A stretch of 64,000 bases of DNA from Tetramitus jugosus (taxonomy: Eukaryota; Heterolobosea; Eutetramitea; Acrasida; Vahlkampfiidae), in NCBI GenBank assembly GCA_937625935.1, contig OW569358.1:1-64000 (forward strand), written 5' to 3'. The notes below the pieces were generated by a model that worked only from the letters and a program-made list of their open reading frames with translations, did not search any database and was not told the DNA's origin. Numbering within the stretch: the first letter of the stretch is position 1; each line of letters opens with the position of its first letter. Both the position numbers and the translations under genes were made by a program. This document shows, one piece after another, positions 29,802 to 39,621 of this stretch.

Positions 29802-30196
29802 GATGATTGATAATAATAATTGGTGATTGATGGGTGTTGGTTGGTTTTTCGTTTGTTTTGTTTTGATGGACTTTTTAGGTGCTTGAGCTATCAGAAGATT
29901 GCGCGACCAGATGTGTTGCGGAGATGAGCAGATGAATGGAGGAAACTGAGAGATGGTCCCTCGCTGGTGGTCACTCACCGTTGAGCATGGGGAATGTCTG
30001 AGGGATCCTAGGAACTGAAAATGACCGTTCAGCCGTGTCAGCTCTAACATGACCGGAAATTGTTGTGATACAACATTGTCCTCTCACATTTATTGTTGAA
30101 GCTTCTACTCTCAACGAAAGTGCTAGCCGCATCAAAACTGGTTTCGTTGAAATATAATCGTGTTGGAATATTGAACTACATCTTTTGTAGACCACC
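29802..30196. other. Gap without a recognisable gene
   Basis: 395 bp between two minus-strand genes; it should hold the promoter of the thioredoxin-like gene. The frame of that gene stays open through much of it, without a convincing earlier start. Confidence 0.4.
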
Positions 30197-31039
30197 TTAA
30201 AAGTATTGAGGATAACATGGACGATATCCGAATATTTTTCCAATGCGTGCAAGCAATGGAATCACCAATTGATTCACCAATGGATGTCGTTGAACAAAAA
30301 CGCTTCTCTTGTAGTGATCTTCAATCACAGCATCCTGGAGCACACGACTCAGGCGATGACCGAGAGATGCAGGCGAATGTTGAGTCAGAGAGGTGTCATT
30401 GGCTAATCCGAGCACGGTTTTGATGTATGGCTCAAAATTCAAACTTGGTCTCACTTGCACCACCATGTGCAATGGTTCTGAACCAAGGACATTGCCCCAC
30501 GTGTGCACTGTGTCAGGTGGAATGGCACACTGCTCCTCTGGCATGCACTCCATCAGTTCTCCATCAATCAACACAGTCAACGCACCAGACAACACCTCAA
30601 ACGACTCTGATGCATCCATGTGCTTATGCTCTGGAAACAGGAAGTTATCAGTCGGTTCTAACCACATCTCCATACTCGTGTACTCTCCATTTGTTTTCTT
30701 GGATTGTTCTAGGAACTTGAGCTTGAACTGACGTACAGGATCTTCATAAAGCGTCGTCATGGAATAAATATTGGCATCTTGACAATCGATGGTTGTGTAG
30801 TCGACGAGACGAGCACCCAGTTCAATCACAATGGCCAAAAAAACAACAAGAGTCATGACCACAAGTGTCTGAGAGGAAAAGCTTAATGCAGACGACTCAT
30901 TCACACTGCTGTTAGACGTGTGCACCTTGCCGTTGTGTTGCAGTGTCGCATTCTCTGTTTGATCACCATCACTCGATTCATGATGATTCGTAGATGGCAG
31001 TTTCTCCTGTTCTGATTTTCTGGTCATCTGATGGTCCAT
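30197..31039 (-). CDS. Membrane-anchored cupin-domain protein
   Basis: 280 residues, ATG at 31037-31039. An N-terminal polar segment of about 55 residues precedes one hydrophobic helix (LVVMTLVVFLAIVIELGARL). A cupin fold occupies about residues 105-200: motif 1 appears as PEHKHMDASESFEVLSGALTV with two His and a Glu positioned as metal ligands, and motif 2 as IPPDTVHTWGN with the last His. The C-terminal 80 residues are helical and unrecognised. Cupins bind metals and cover many enzymes, so no reaction is assigned. The membrane anchor would place the barrel in the ER lumen or outside the cell if the short N-terminus is cytosolic. The gene is divergent from the MAPEG gene. Confidence 0.7.
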   Translation of the reverse strand: MDHQMTRKSEQEKLPSTNHHESSDGDQTENATLQHNGKVHTSNSSVNESSALSFSSQTLVVMTLVVFLAIVIELGARLVDYTTIDCQDANIYSMTTLYEDPVRQFKLKFLEQSKKTNGEYTSMEMWLEPTDNFLFPEHKHMDASESFEVLSGALTVLIDGELMECMPEEQCAIPPDTVHTWGNVLGSEPLHMVVQVRPSLNFEPYIKTVLGLANDTSLTQHSPASLGHRLSRVLQDAVIEDHYKRSVFVQRHPLVNQLVIPLLARIGKIFGYRPCYPQYF

Positions 31040-31223
31040 GTCTGTGGCCTGTTACGGGATTTTTCAAAAAGATGTTGGCGTTCAGTTTGTCGGGCAGGAA
31101 TTCAGAAATACCGCAAATGTTGCGCAATCCGCTGCTCGGAATTCACTTCAAAGCTGGCGCGAAACTTCATTGCATTGCGGGGCCAACCAATCAACAAAAC
31201 AATCAACACACAAACACAAAAAA

Positions 31224-31634
31224 ATGGTCTCTATTAACGTTGCTGCTGAATTTGGATATGTACTCCTGATCGCGATCTTGTATCAATTCGAACTACTTTA
31301 CTTTGGCTCCAAAGTCGGTGCCATGAGAAAGAAGCACAATGTCAAGTACCCTGATGTCACTGGTCCTCCAGAGTTCAACAGAGCCATGAGAGTTCACTAC
31401 AACGCCATTGAAGGAGTCAGCTTGTTCCTTGTTTTGCTCGTCTTGTGTGGCCTCTATTCTCCATTGCTCGGTATCATTGGTGGAATCATCTACATGGTTG
31501 GTAGAATGATATATGCGTTGGGATATTACGCAGCAGTTGAAAAGAGAATGGCTGGTGCGATCGTGTTCCATGTTGCTGAATTGATTTTGCTGTACGGAAG
31601 TGTGATGCTCACCGTTGGTATCATCAGACAATAA
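31224..31634 (+). CDS. Microsomal glutathione S-transferase 3-like MAPEG protein
   Basis: 136 residues from ATG 31224 (leader AACACAAAAAAATGG); the frame open from 31038 is leader. Four hydrophobic segments fit the MAPEG four-helix bundle. The family motif is FNRAMRVHYNAIEGVSLFL, equivalent to the conserved FNCxQRxHxNxxE of MGST3 and leukotriene C4 synthase, followed by YMVGRMIYALGYY, which includes the conserved Arg and Tyr. The expected role is glutathione conjugation or glutathione peroxidase activity at ER or mitochondrial membranes. Its stop TAA is embedded in AATAAA (31630-31635). The length is close to the family norm (about 150). Confidence 0.85.
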   Translation: MVSINVAAEFGYVLLIAILYQFELLYFGSKVGAMRKKHNVKYPDVTGPPEFNRAMRVHYNAIEGVSLFLVLLVLCGLYSPLLGIIGGIIYMVGRMIYALGYYAAVEKRMAGAIVFHVAELILLYGSVMLTVGIIRQ

Positions 31635-31635
31635 A
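31630..31635 (+). terminator. AATAAA overlapping the MGST3-like stop codon
   Basis: The stop TAA at 31632-31634 lies inside AATAAA, so the polyadenylation signal, if used, starts within the last sense codon. Confidence 0.55.
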
Positions 31636-32017
31636 TTATTTAAGTTTTTTTTAATATTCAATATGAGCATTAGATGCAGATATCACTGATCTTTCTTTGT
31701 GTCTGTTAAGGATATGCCGTAGAAAGCAAGACACCTTCATCGTGCACACTGTACAAACAGCAAAAGGAAGGAGGTAATAGTTCACGACTAAATACGATCT
31801 ATTGAACGATCTCATAAAGGGTATTAATCGAAACAAGAGAGTATTTATCTGTTCAGATACTGTAGATATGGCTGTGTCTATCAAACGAGTATTAGACAAA
31901 AAGTGTGGTTGAGCAGCTCAACTTGGTGACAAGTCAGAACTTTTAGACATTAACCAGGACAGCAATCTTCTACTATAACAAGTCTACAGTGCAACATTGA
32001 TTTCTGATATCTGTATC
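31635..32017. other. Gap without a recognisable gene
   Basis: About 380 bp. An 82-codon minus-strand frame (31651-31899) lies downstream of the nucleotidyltransferase on the same strand but shows no family motif, and in particular no HEPN-like R-x4-H. Confidence 0.4.
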
Positions 32018-32350
32018 TTATAATTCCATTGAAACAGCATCTTTCAACATTGATTTTCTAATACGAGGCTCAGTCAAGGAGCCTTCGGGTATAATATCGG
32101 CTTTTCTGTTGAGGATCTTCTCCAATTCCAATTGAAGGTCTATAATGTGCATGACGTGAATGTTTTTAGATGGGTCAAAAGTAACAAGAATGTCAATATC
32201 ACTGTCCATTGTATGTTTGTTCCTTGAAAATGAACCTACCACAGAGGCTTTGATAACATTGTGTTTCTTTAGTATTGGTATGATAATAGGAATGACTTCG
32301 GATACGTGGGGAACTCTTTGTCTTGGTGAATGTTGGCGTAAGGGAGTCAT
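32018..32350 (-). CDS. MntA-like minimal nucleotidyltransferase (bacterial type)
   Basis: 110 residues, ATG at 32348-32350. The pol-beta nucleotidyltransferase signature is intact: G39-S40 in GSFSR, D51 and D53 in DSDID, and a third Asp D85 (KADII). The C-terminal pattern PEGSLTEPRIRKSMLKDAV is the usual end of the minimal nucleotidyltransferase family found next to HEPN proteins in bacteria and archaea, where MntA adds AMP to its HepT partner and so neutralises it. Length is typical of the family and no intron is needed. The family is essentially prokaryotic, so acquisition by horizontal transfer is likely. A frameshifted HepT-like remnant lies about 120 bp away in divergent orientation. The gene sits in a gene-poor island between eukaryotic genes. 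Confidence 0.8.
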   Translation of the reverse strand: MTPLRQHSPRQRVPHVSEVIPIIIPILKKHNVIKASVVGSFSRNKHTMDSDIDILVTFDPSKNIHVMHIIDLQLELEKILNRKADIIPEGSLTEPRIRKSMLKDAVSMEL

Positions 32351-32471
32351 GTCTTGTGGTGTTCTTTGGTTTCGTTGTTGTGCGCCAATACCAACAAGGA
32401 ATTTCTAAAAGACAACAACTTGATTAGTAAACTGACATTTATTGTTGATAAGACAAATAATGTTGATGTAA

Positions 32472-32820
32472 TTTGCTAATAACGAGGTGCTGTTTAGTGC
32501 AGTGCGTAATTGGTTTACTATTGCTGGTGAAGCAGCAAACAAGTTGCTCGAAGTTGTGATAAAATTGGTATCAAATTGGGTGATGAGACCGTCAAAAAGT
32601 TATCGCAGTTCGCCCGGTTGAAAGACTATTTGCTCCATCAGTATGACAAAATTTACGCACGACTTACATACGGGTTTTTGTCTTTCGTTCCTCCTGATCT
32701 TTCCTTTTTCCGTTCACTACTAGAATATCTCGAGGAGAGGATAAAAGTGCGTTACCAAGAGATGACGATGACCAACCACCACCAGATCAGTTTCTCAGTG
32801 CTTAGACTCAATGACTTTTA
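32472..32820 (+). pseudogene. HepT/HEPN (DUF86-type) remnant, frameshifted
   Basis: Two overlapping plus-strand frames each carry part of the DUF86/HepT pattern. The first, open from 32472 to a stop shortly after 32600, contains the helix preceding and including a G-E-A-A motif encoded at 32526-32537. The second, open from 32531 to about 32820, contains a K-x4-H-x-Y arrangement (Lys at 32621, His at 32636, Tyr at 32642) in the place of the family's R-x4-H-x-Y, and then a helical C-terminus. The frames differ by one position, and a near-duplicated 11-base stretch (AAATTGGTATC, then AAATTGGGTGA) at 32562-32583 marks the likely break. No ATG precedes the first part. It therefore looks truncated at the 5' end and frameshifted, hence non-functional as HepT, and the catalytic Arg is Lys. 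Confidence 0.55.
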
Positions 32821-33872
32821 GCATTGTAGAAGGTACCGAATTCTACAAATCAACAGTAATAAATTCATTGTTGGTTTTTACATCTTGTGTAATTCAACAA
32901 TTTTTCAATACACTGTAATTGCAAACAAACAAGATCAGAACAATGAAGACGACTATTCTGTCTGTTACTGTGTGCTGCACATAGCTACCTGACGGTAACC
33001 ATGGATTCGACGAGTTCTGATTGATGAAACCAATTTCTTTCGATGGAAAGTAGTTTCTTGCTGACCACTCACATTCAACAATATCAACCTTCCACTTCAT
33101 TTCCCATCTACCAACAACTCAAGGAGTGTAGTTTTAATTAGTAGTATAATTACATTCTGATGTCGCTCTAGAGCTAGCTTTCCTTTTTTTCATGACAACG
33201 AAGCCCGTATCGTTCAATCAACTGCATCTATTCCTTCAGAGAGTGATGTTGGTGTAGTTCATACTGCACGAATTCGTTGGTACATTCCCTGTATTTGGCT
33301 TCAAAGCAAGAATTGACAGATGACCGATCATTTCACACACCACGATTCTCCAGTCAGGATTCGTAATTGAAAATTTGGCGGCAAACATGAGCGTTCGGAT
33401 GTTACGCGCCATTTTCTTCCCGCGCAAAACATCCTCTCGTTATGCGCCACACCCACAACAAAAAAACACGAAAACAGATTCTGTAACGCCCGATCTTCGG
33501 TACTTGGCATTTAGTATAACAACAACAACAAAAGCCACTCGAATCACGCACTTTCACCCAACAACATCACAGTACTACTATTGCCGTTCTTAGTGAGATC
33601 TATCATCCCTCATTCTCGACTTTGATCCAAAAGAGTACTCGCGCCTTCCACTAAAAAAACAGTTTACAGTGGGAAAAATCTAACGAACACCAGAAAATAT
33701 TTTTCCTCCAGCAATATCGAGAAATATCTCGAACTGTCATCCACACGTTCTCTCACCCAGCTTCACTCTCCAACCCCATTTGTAAATAATACAACAAGCT
33801 CAAGCTCCAAAACTTGACATTTCACCAACAACTAATCTAATTAATACAGCACGACTGAACACTAACATCAAC
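32821..33872. other. Gap without a recognisable gene, Wee1 promoter at its right end
   Basis: About 1.05 kb. A 68-codon minus-strand frame at 32894-33100 starts with ATG and ends in a hydrophobic segment, but has no recognisable family and may be decayed. Other frames near 33236-33600 are short. The last 200 bp before the Wee1 start are A/C-rich. Confidence 0.45.
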
Positions 33873-36446
33873 ATGAAAGCAAACGCAAAACGTCTATTAC
33901 CCTATGACAGAAGACTGTTCCACAATGACACATCAGACGTAAGTTCACTTGACTTTTTTGCAGCCATTCGCTCTCATCCAAAATACAACAACAAAATTTT
34001 TTTTTTCATGTCAGCAACAAAAAGCTTACTAACTTTTTCCTCATGATAATACACACACACAACCTATACACAGTCACAAGAACCATTCTATCTCTCCACT
34101 GGTGAAATGTCTCCATGTACTCCAACTGACATGGTCCACGCTTTCAAGACGCCAGATGTTTGTCCACCTACGCCCATCAAGACACCATCCACACAGAAAA
34201 AGTCAATGAAGCGAAAGTCTTCTGCTTCTCTGTTGGACACTTCCTCTATCGCTCACAATACTCATCATCATCATCATCATATCCATATGGGTACTCCAAT
34301 GATTAGTAGTAGATCTTCAACCACCAATGATGAGAATCATGTGAATCAATTGTTGCGATCCAACAAGATTAAGAGAGTGGTCTCTGTTGTTGCACCCTCT
34401 CCTGCACCAAAGAGAATGTGTAACAGTGCGCAACGACCTCTGTTTCATTCAACGGCCACTGTTGGTGGTGTTGCATCGACAAATAGTATGATGCATCACT
34501 ATCAACAACAACAACAACACCAACAACAACAACAACACAATAACAACAATAGTATGGATGCTTCTGTGGCGATTGGTGTTGGTGGTGCGTTTCTCTCTGC
34601 TCCAAAAGTGCAACAACACATGAATCCTTCGGCTACTCCATTTAAGCTCGTGAATGAAGGTGCAGGAGCTGGAGTGAAACAGGATCGAGTGTTTCGATCA
34701 CTTCAGTTTGAAGATGAAGATGACAATGATGGAGATGACGATGATGACGTTGTCGAAGAAGAATTTGAAGATGGCTTCCCGTCATCCACTGTCAAGAGCC
34801 ATTCGTATCAATTCTCGAGTGTTCCAAGAAGTACGTCCTCCAAGCAGCACAGCAGAAGATCCACGAGTCCAGTCAACATCAAAGCGGTCAATCTATTTGG
34901 CAATAATGATGATGACAATACGATGCAAGATGAAGAGGAATCTCAGGTGGGCATGATGGAAGATGACGAGCCGAGTAGTCCACTTTTGGGTGCTACGCCG
35001 CCGAGAGAGACTGCGAGTGCCATGCGAGGCCATCACCGCAGTAACAGCAACAATAACAGTATGTTGGGTATTGCTGCTTCTCCACTCTTGTCAAACCATC
35101 GAAGACAATCACACGAAGCATTTGTAGCCTCGGCTGCTACAACGACGACAACAGCACCCCAGTCACCCGACTTGTTCAATCAAGATTATTACACATCAGA
35201 TGAAGAGCTGCTATCGGATGGAGAGAACGAGATGGAGCCATATATTTTTGATGCTGCTAGTCAGTCTCAAATGCCTGGTTGCACACCTCCTAGAATCTCT
35301 CAGAGTTGTAACTTTTCTTCACCTACCAATGTCACACGGATACCTTGTCGATTGACAACAGAGGCTGTGCACGAGAATCCGTTCTCACCCGAGAGAAACA
35401 TTAAGCCCAAAGCAAGACGTTCCATTCGCATGGACGATATTGATATTCTGTCTGATGCAGTTCCAACTAGACCAAGTGCTGAAGAAACTGCGAACGCAAA
35501 TGCGTCTCAGCAAGGAGAAAACTTTATTTTGGCATTCTTCTCTCGATACAAGGAAGATTTTGATGAGATGGCTACACTGGGTGATGGATCGTTTGGCAAG
35601 GTAACAAAGGTTAAGCACAGACTTGACGGAATATGCTATGCCGTCAAGCAAACAAAGAGAAGAATCAAGGGAGAAAAGGACAAGAAGGCCATACTGAAGG
35701 AAGTTCAAGCCCTTGCTACTCTTGTTGACAATCAACATATTGTACGATACTTTTCTGCTTGGCTCGAAGACGATCGTCTCTTTGTACAAACAGAGCTCTG
35801 TGAAGGTGGAACATGGGCTCAACAAATCACAGCACAAACCTACTTTAGAGAAGAACAATTGATCAATATCTTGAGACAGCTCGCCACTGGTTTGCAACAA
35901 ATGCACGCTCAAAATATTGTTCATTTGGATATCAAACCAGAGAATATTTATTTGTCTGATGTTGGCCTGTACAAGGTTGGTGACTTGGGTCTTGCTGCCA
36001 GTTCACTGCAAGAAATTATTGATGTCAACGAAGGTGACTCCAGATACTTGGCAAGAGAATTGCTAAACGGACAGAGTGACGACAATCAATTGACAAAGGT
36101 TGATATCTTTGCTCTTGGTGCTTCCCTCTACGAAGCAGCCATCAGGAGACCATTGCCTAACAATGGAGATGAATGGCACGAGATTCGTAATGGCTTGTTG
36201 AAGCACTTTGATGCATCCGACTATTCAGAAGAGTTTATCTCATTGGTCAAGAGTATGCTCGACCCCGACCCAAAGAGAAGACCTTCTGCCTATGACATTC
36301 TACAACACAAATTGGTCCTTCGATCAAAGATGAGTTACGAAGAACTCGAAAAGAAGTACTATGCTCTGGAAGAGCTCCTTAGAAAACAAAAGGAAACGGA
36401 AGAAGCACTCAGAAGATCATTGGCCCAATTATCTATGCCTCAGTAA
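33873..36446 (+). CDS. WEE1: Wee1-type protein kinase, one intron
   Basis: Two exons, 33873-33938 and 34074-36446, join in phase across a 135-nt intron (donor GTAAGT, acceptor ACACAG), giving 812 residues. The first exon adds MKANAKRLLPYDRRLFHNDT and two further residues. The N-terminal 500 residues are disordered, with Gln/Asn/His runs and a cluster of Thr-Pro sites (CTPTD, FKTPD, PPTPIKTP), likely CDK targets. The kinase domain (about 519-790) has GDGSFGKV, the YAVKQTKR lysine, HLDIKPEN catalytic loop, the GDLGL variant of DFG, and EGDSRYLARELL. The last three are Wee1 hallmarks. A C-terminal coiled coil follows. Wee1 inhibits CDK1 by phosphorylating its Gly-loop Tyr and so delays mitosis. 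Confidence 0.9.
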
Positions 36447-36630
36447 CAACGCAATTGGTTCATAGAATCATTGTGTGAAAGGGTCCCTCATTCGTTCAAA
36501 CTCGCTTGTGCTGGCTTTACTACTTGGAAAGGGTGAAACACAAATGCACGAAATTGTTACAACACTTTGCTGCGAAGAAGTTTGTTGACAAACAGTTTGG
36601 CACCAAAAAGATAAATAAATTTTTGTTATA

Positions 36631-38304
36631 TTACTCTAAGCTGTCAACACATTGAATATGAACTGGTTTTCCGTACAAAAAGGATCTCATTGGTGGCATC
36701 ATGCCACTCGTCTCGGAATCCAAGTGTAATAGCCTACCGCACACGGCACACTTCTCCATAAATACATCGTTATATCTTGTCAGATACAACAGCAGGTAGA
36801 TGAGCGGCGTATCATTCAACTCTTTTGTTTGTCGATAGAACTTGATTGCTTCCGTTGCGCAATTGGATATAGAAACGAACACATGATGTTTGGATTGCTC
36901 TTGTGGTTGTAAATTCACATGCTCAATCTCTCTCTTCATTCTCTTCTTTTCTGACTCGAATGTGATGCAGGCTGCGCCATTCTCCATGGTCTGAGGTCCC
37001 GTTACACGCTCATCCATTCCAAATGCCTGAACTCTAATAGGAATCAAACGATCACCGTGCACCGTAATAAACACATGGAGTGCAGATCCGACAGACACGT
37101 GCACCATTCTCAACAATTGATTGGGTTGCTGTGCCTGTTGCTGCTGCTGCGAGTTTTCGCTCTTGAGAGTGGATACTGGTGTCTTGAGATTGAACATGCT
37201 CATGAACCGTATAATGTTGATATGAGATGGTGTGTGCTTCAAATCAACCAAACTATCATTGATCTTTGTTACCAAATCCTTCATCTTATTCAAATCTTCT
37301 CTCACATAGTTCATGAGGTTAAGATTGAGCGGAGGACGGAACGCTCTCACGATTGGTAATTCGTTGCTTGATTTCGAAACGGGTTGAATGCCCTTTGGAA
37401 GCACAGACAGAATCTTTGGTCTCTTGCTAAATGGTAGTACATCTTCACTGCTGCCTGCAGCTGTACCTGTGCCTTTAGCGGTCAATGCCACAGAGGAATA
37501 AATCAGTCCACTATTAAACTTGATAAATGGATCAATAGGCAATGAATGTGCTCTCTTTCTCTTGTTTTTCGTTTCATTCCTTTGTACCGCACCATTCTCA
37601 CTCTTTTCTTCAATCGTTTTTTCACCACCTTCATCATCATCAACATGATTACCATCATCACCACCAAGACTACCATTACTAGTTGTACTAGTAGTGGTAC
37701 CACTTTCATGAACCCACTCCAATTTGGGTACATGTTCATATTCTTCGAGTAATTGATGAGCCAATTGATTGCATGAAATCTTGTTTGCTCTTGATGGAAT
37801 GTCCTCTGATGCACTCGTAACTGCACTCATTGCCATATTCTCCATATTCTTCACATTGTTTGCATAAAGAGAATTGATGTGACTCAAATCACCAGATGCC
37901 CTTCTCAAATAGGGTAAAACAAGTGAACTCAACTTTTCATGTGAGTTTGTTGTTGTTGTAGGAGGAGTAGGAGCTATAGCTATAGTTGATGTAGCTGTAG
38001 TGGTGGTGGTGGTTGTGATTGTTGGAATGCCATTTTTTTGATCACTGACATTTTTGAACACGTCAAACATTTGTCGCACGTTGAGACGCATCTCAACGAG
38101 AAAACTGGACATTTGTTCTACTGTGTCAAGCATTTGTTGAGCAGTGAAATGAATTCTCCGAGCATCAGAAGTCAATGTTGTTGAGGATGAGGAGGAGGAT
38201 GGTGGAGGTGTGGAAGTGGTGGTGGTGGCGGTTGATGGTGGTGATGCATGTTGTGGATGGGAGGGATTTAAGGGTGGTGTTGTTGGAACGTTGGTCGTCG
38301 ACAT
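36631..38304 (-). CDS. MED27-like Mediator subunit
   Basis: 557 residues from ATG 38302-38304; the frame begins four codons earlier with GTG. The first 60 residues are Pro/Thr/Ser-rich. A helical segment follows (MLDTVEQMSSFLVEMRLNVR), then a long low-complexity middle with an acidic stretch and a basic KNKRKRAHS nuclear-type signal. The C-terminal 150 residues resemble the Mediator subunit 27 family, ending in a zinc-binding-like module: CAVCGRLL, then PPMRSF, and a final IQC. MED27 sits in the tail/head connection of the RNA polymerase II Mediator. The family is about 300 residues elsewhere, so this protein is much expanded by low-complexity insertions. The match rests on the C-terminal pattern. 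Confidence 0.55.
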   Translation of the reverse strand: MSTTNVPTTPPLNPSHPQHASPPSTATTTTSTPPPSSSSSSTTLTSDARRIHFTAQQMLDTVEQMSSFLVEMRLNVRQMFDVFKNVSDQKNGIPTITTTTTTTATSTIAIAPTPPTTTTNSHEKLSSLVLPYLRRASGDLSHINSLYANNVKNMENMAMSAVTSASEDIPSRANKISCNQLAHQLLEEYEHVPKLEWVHESGTTTSTTSNGSLGGDDGNHVDDDEGGEKTIEEKSENGAVQRNETKNKRKRAHSLPIDPFIKFNSGLIYSSVALTAKGTGTAAGSSEDVLPFSKRPKILSVLPKGIQPVSKSSNELPIVRAFRPPLNLNLMNYVREDLNKMKDLVTKINDSLVDLKHTPSHINIIRFMSMFNLKTPVSTLKSENSQQQQQAQQPNQLLRMVHVSVGSALHVFITVHGDRLIPIRVQAFGMDERVTGPQTMENGAACITFESEKKRMKREIEHVNLQPQEQSKHHVFVSISNCATEAIKFYRQTKELNDTPLIYLLLYLTRYNDVFMEKCAVCGRLLHLDSETSGMMPPMRSFLYGKPVHIQCVDSLE

Positions 38305-38494
38305 TTTCTCTCTCACGCACTCTCAGCAGCGATTGCAATCCTCTCTCGTGATCGTAGTGTATGCTTTTTTTTGGCGGTAATTTTTATTTTGTTCCTTTTT
38401 CTCCTCTGTTGTTTGTCCGATGACGCAGAAAAAATCATCATCCAGAAAACATTTCTCTTTTGATTGGAACCATACGTATATACTTACTTAAATC

Positions 38495-38896
38495 ATGGAT
38501 TTGGGAAACAGAGCAGTCCGAGGATTCAACATTGGAAGACACATTAGAACTCATCAAGTCTACAACGAACACACTGACTTGTCATGTGAAGGCGAATTTG
38601 AAAAATTGTCTCAATGCCTCAACAGCACCAATTATAAACAAGGAGGAGATATTGATCAATCATGCGCACCACTAATGGAAGCTATGAAGCACTCCTGTGG
38701 ATTGAGAAGGTACGTACACTTTCATGCTGCCTGAAACAAATTTATGAATTTTTTTTTGTGGGCAGAAGAACAAGCCAAAACAGTGACTCACACACTTTGT
38801 TTTTTGTATTTGTAATTATTGCTGCATTGTTGTTCAAACAGACCAAACTATGTGACTAGAGTCCTAACAAGACACGCACCAATACCAATTCAATAA
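38495..38896 (+). CDS. Small CHCH-type (twin-Cys) protein, one intron
   Basis: Exons 38495-38709 and 38842-38896 join in phase across a 132-nt intron (donor GTACGT, acceptor AAACAG) to give 89 residues; without splicing the frame ends shortly after the donor. Two Cys pairs are present: C-x9-C (CEGEFEKLSQC) and C-x10-C (CAPLMEAMKHSC), in the helix-turn-helix arrangement of CHCH proteins imported into the mitochondrial intermembrane space by the Mia40 relay. No presequence is visible, as usual for this class. The second spacing is one residue longer than the canonical twin C-x9-C. Possible roles are respiratory-complex assembly or subunit function, not resolvable here. The stop TAA is inside AATAAA (38892-38897). 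Confidence 0.7.
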
Positions 38897-38897
38897 A
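38892..38897 (+). terminator. AATAAA overlapping the CHCH-protein stop codon
   Basis: CAA-TAA-A at the end of the spliced frame forms AATAAA. This also supports the second exon assignment, since the stop is not visible in the unspliced frame. Confidence 0.55.
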
Positions 38898-39100
38898 TAT
38901 CATAACGGTTTTGAGGTGAAGAAAACACCATGTACACGCACTCTCCCGTAATAATAAACTAAGGGTATATACAAAAATGAAAAGAAATAATTGTTTTACC
39001 AATGATCATATTACAATGTACAAGTGAAAGCTTTCAATACTCAGTTTCACTTTTGTTTTTTTTAACGTGTGGAAAAAAGCGAATTCTGCTGCTTCTTCTC

Positions 39101-39292
39101 TTAGTGTGAATCATCATCTTGTTCCTGCGATCCTCTCAGAATTGGTTTATCTCTTCTGTAGATCACAGTAGTGACTGCAACTAAGATACCATACACAGCG
39201 AACACGGTCAGCGTTGGGTGCTCTTTGATAAAATCAGTGAATGATTGACTCATGACGTATTCGGTTTTTTTTTGTGTAGGAACTTTATTCAT
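39101..39292 (-). CDS. Small single-pass membrane protein, unknown
   Basis: 63 residues from the first ATG (39290-39292), or 50 from the second in-frame ATG (39251-39253, MSQSFTDF). The second start gives a simple layout: a short polar N-terminus, one hydrophobic helix (LTVFAVYGILVAVTTVIY) flanked by RRDK, and an acidic tail ending in DDDSH. This is typical of small mitochondrial inner-membrane or ER subunits. No family recognised. The call rests on the coherent helix and on good spacing between neighbours. Confidence 0.45.
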   Translation of the reverse strand: MNKVPTQKKTEYVMSQSFTDFIKEHPTLTVFAVYGILVAVTTVIYRRDKPILRGSQEQDDDSH

Positions 39293-39621
39293 TGGTTTCT
39301 CTCGGAGAAAAGGCAATTTGTGCGAGGTGCAAGGAATTCCAGGGATTTCATGTTATGGTGATGAAACGGTGGGTGTGTTACCAATCGTCAGGTTCAGTCG
39401 CACATTATTCCTCTTTTGTTGGCATCGTCCAAAGTAAATGTTGAATAGCAACGCTCGCACTAACCCCAATTACTGACTCCGACCCCAAAAATCAAACAAA
39501 AAACTTAATTTCGTCCACAAAAGCTTCGAAGGAGCAACAGCTTTTCTTCACATTATTCTTGCCAATCCCCAGAGACCATTCAACTTTCCTCCAACGTTGA
39601 AAAAAATTCAAGCTAGTTATC
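39293..39621. other. Divergent intergenic region
   Basis: About 330 bp between divergent starts. I see nothing beyond A-rich stretches close to the downstream start at 39622. Confidence 0.4.

Noticed and set aside
31651-31899. 82-codon minus-strand frame downstream of the MntA-like gene, considered as a HEPN partner
   Set aside because: It lacks any R-x4-H pattern or HEPN-like helix arrangement; the plus-strand region 32472-32820 fits far better.
32894-33100. 68-codon minus-strand frame ending in a hydrophobic helix
   Set aside because: It looked like the end of a secreted or membrane-anchored protein, but no upstream exon or family pattern could be found, so it is left as part of the gap.
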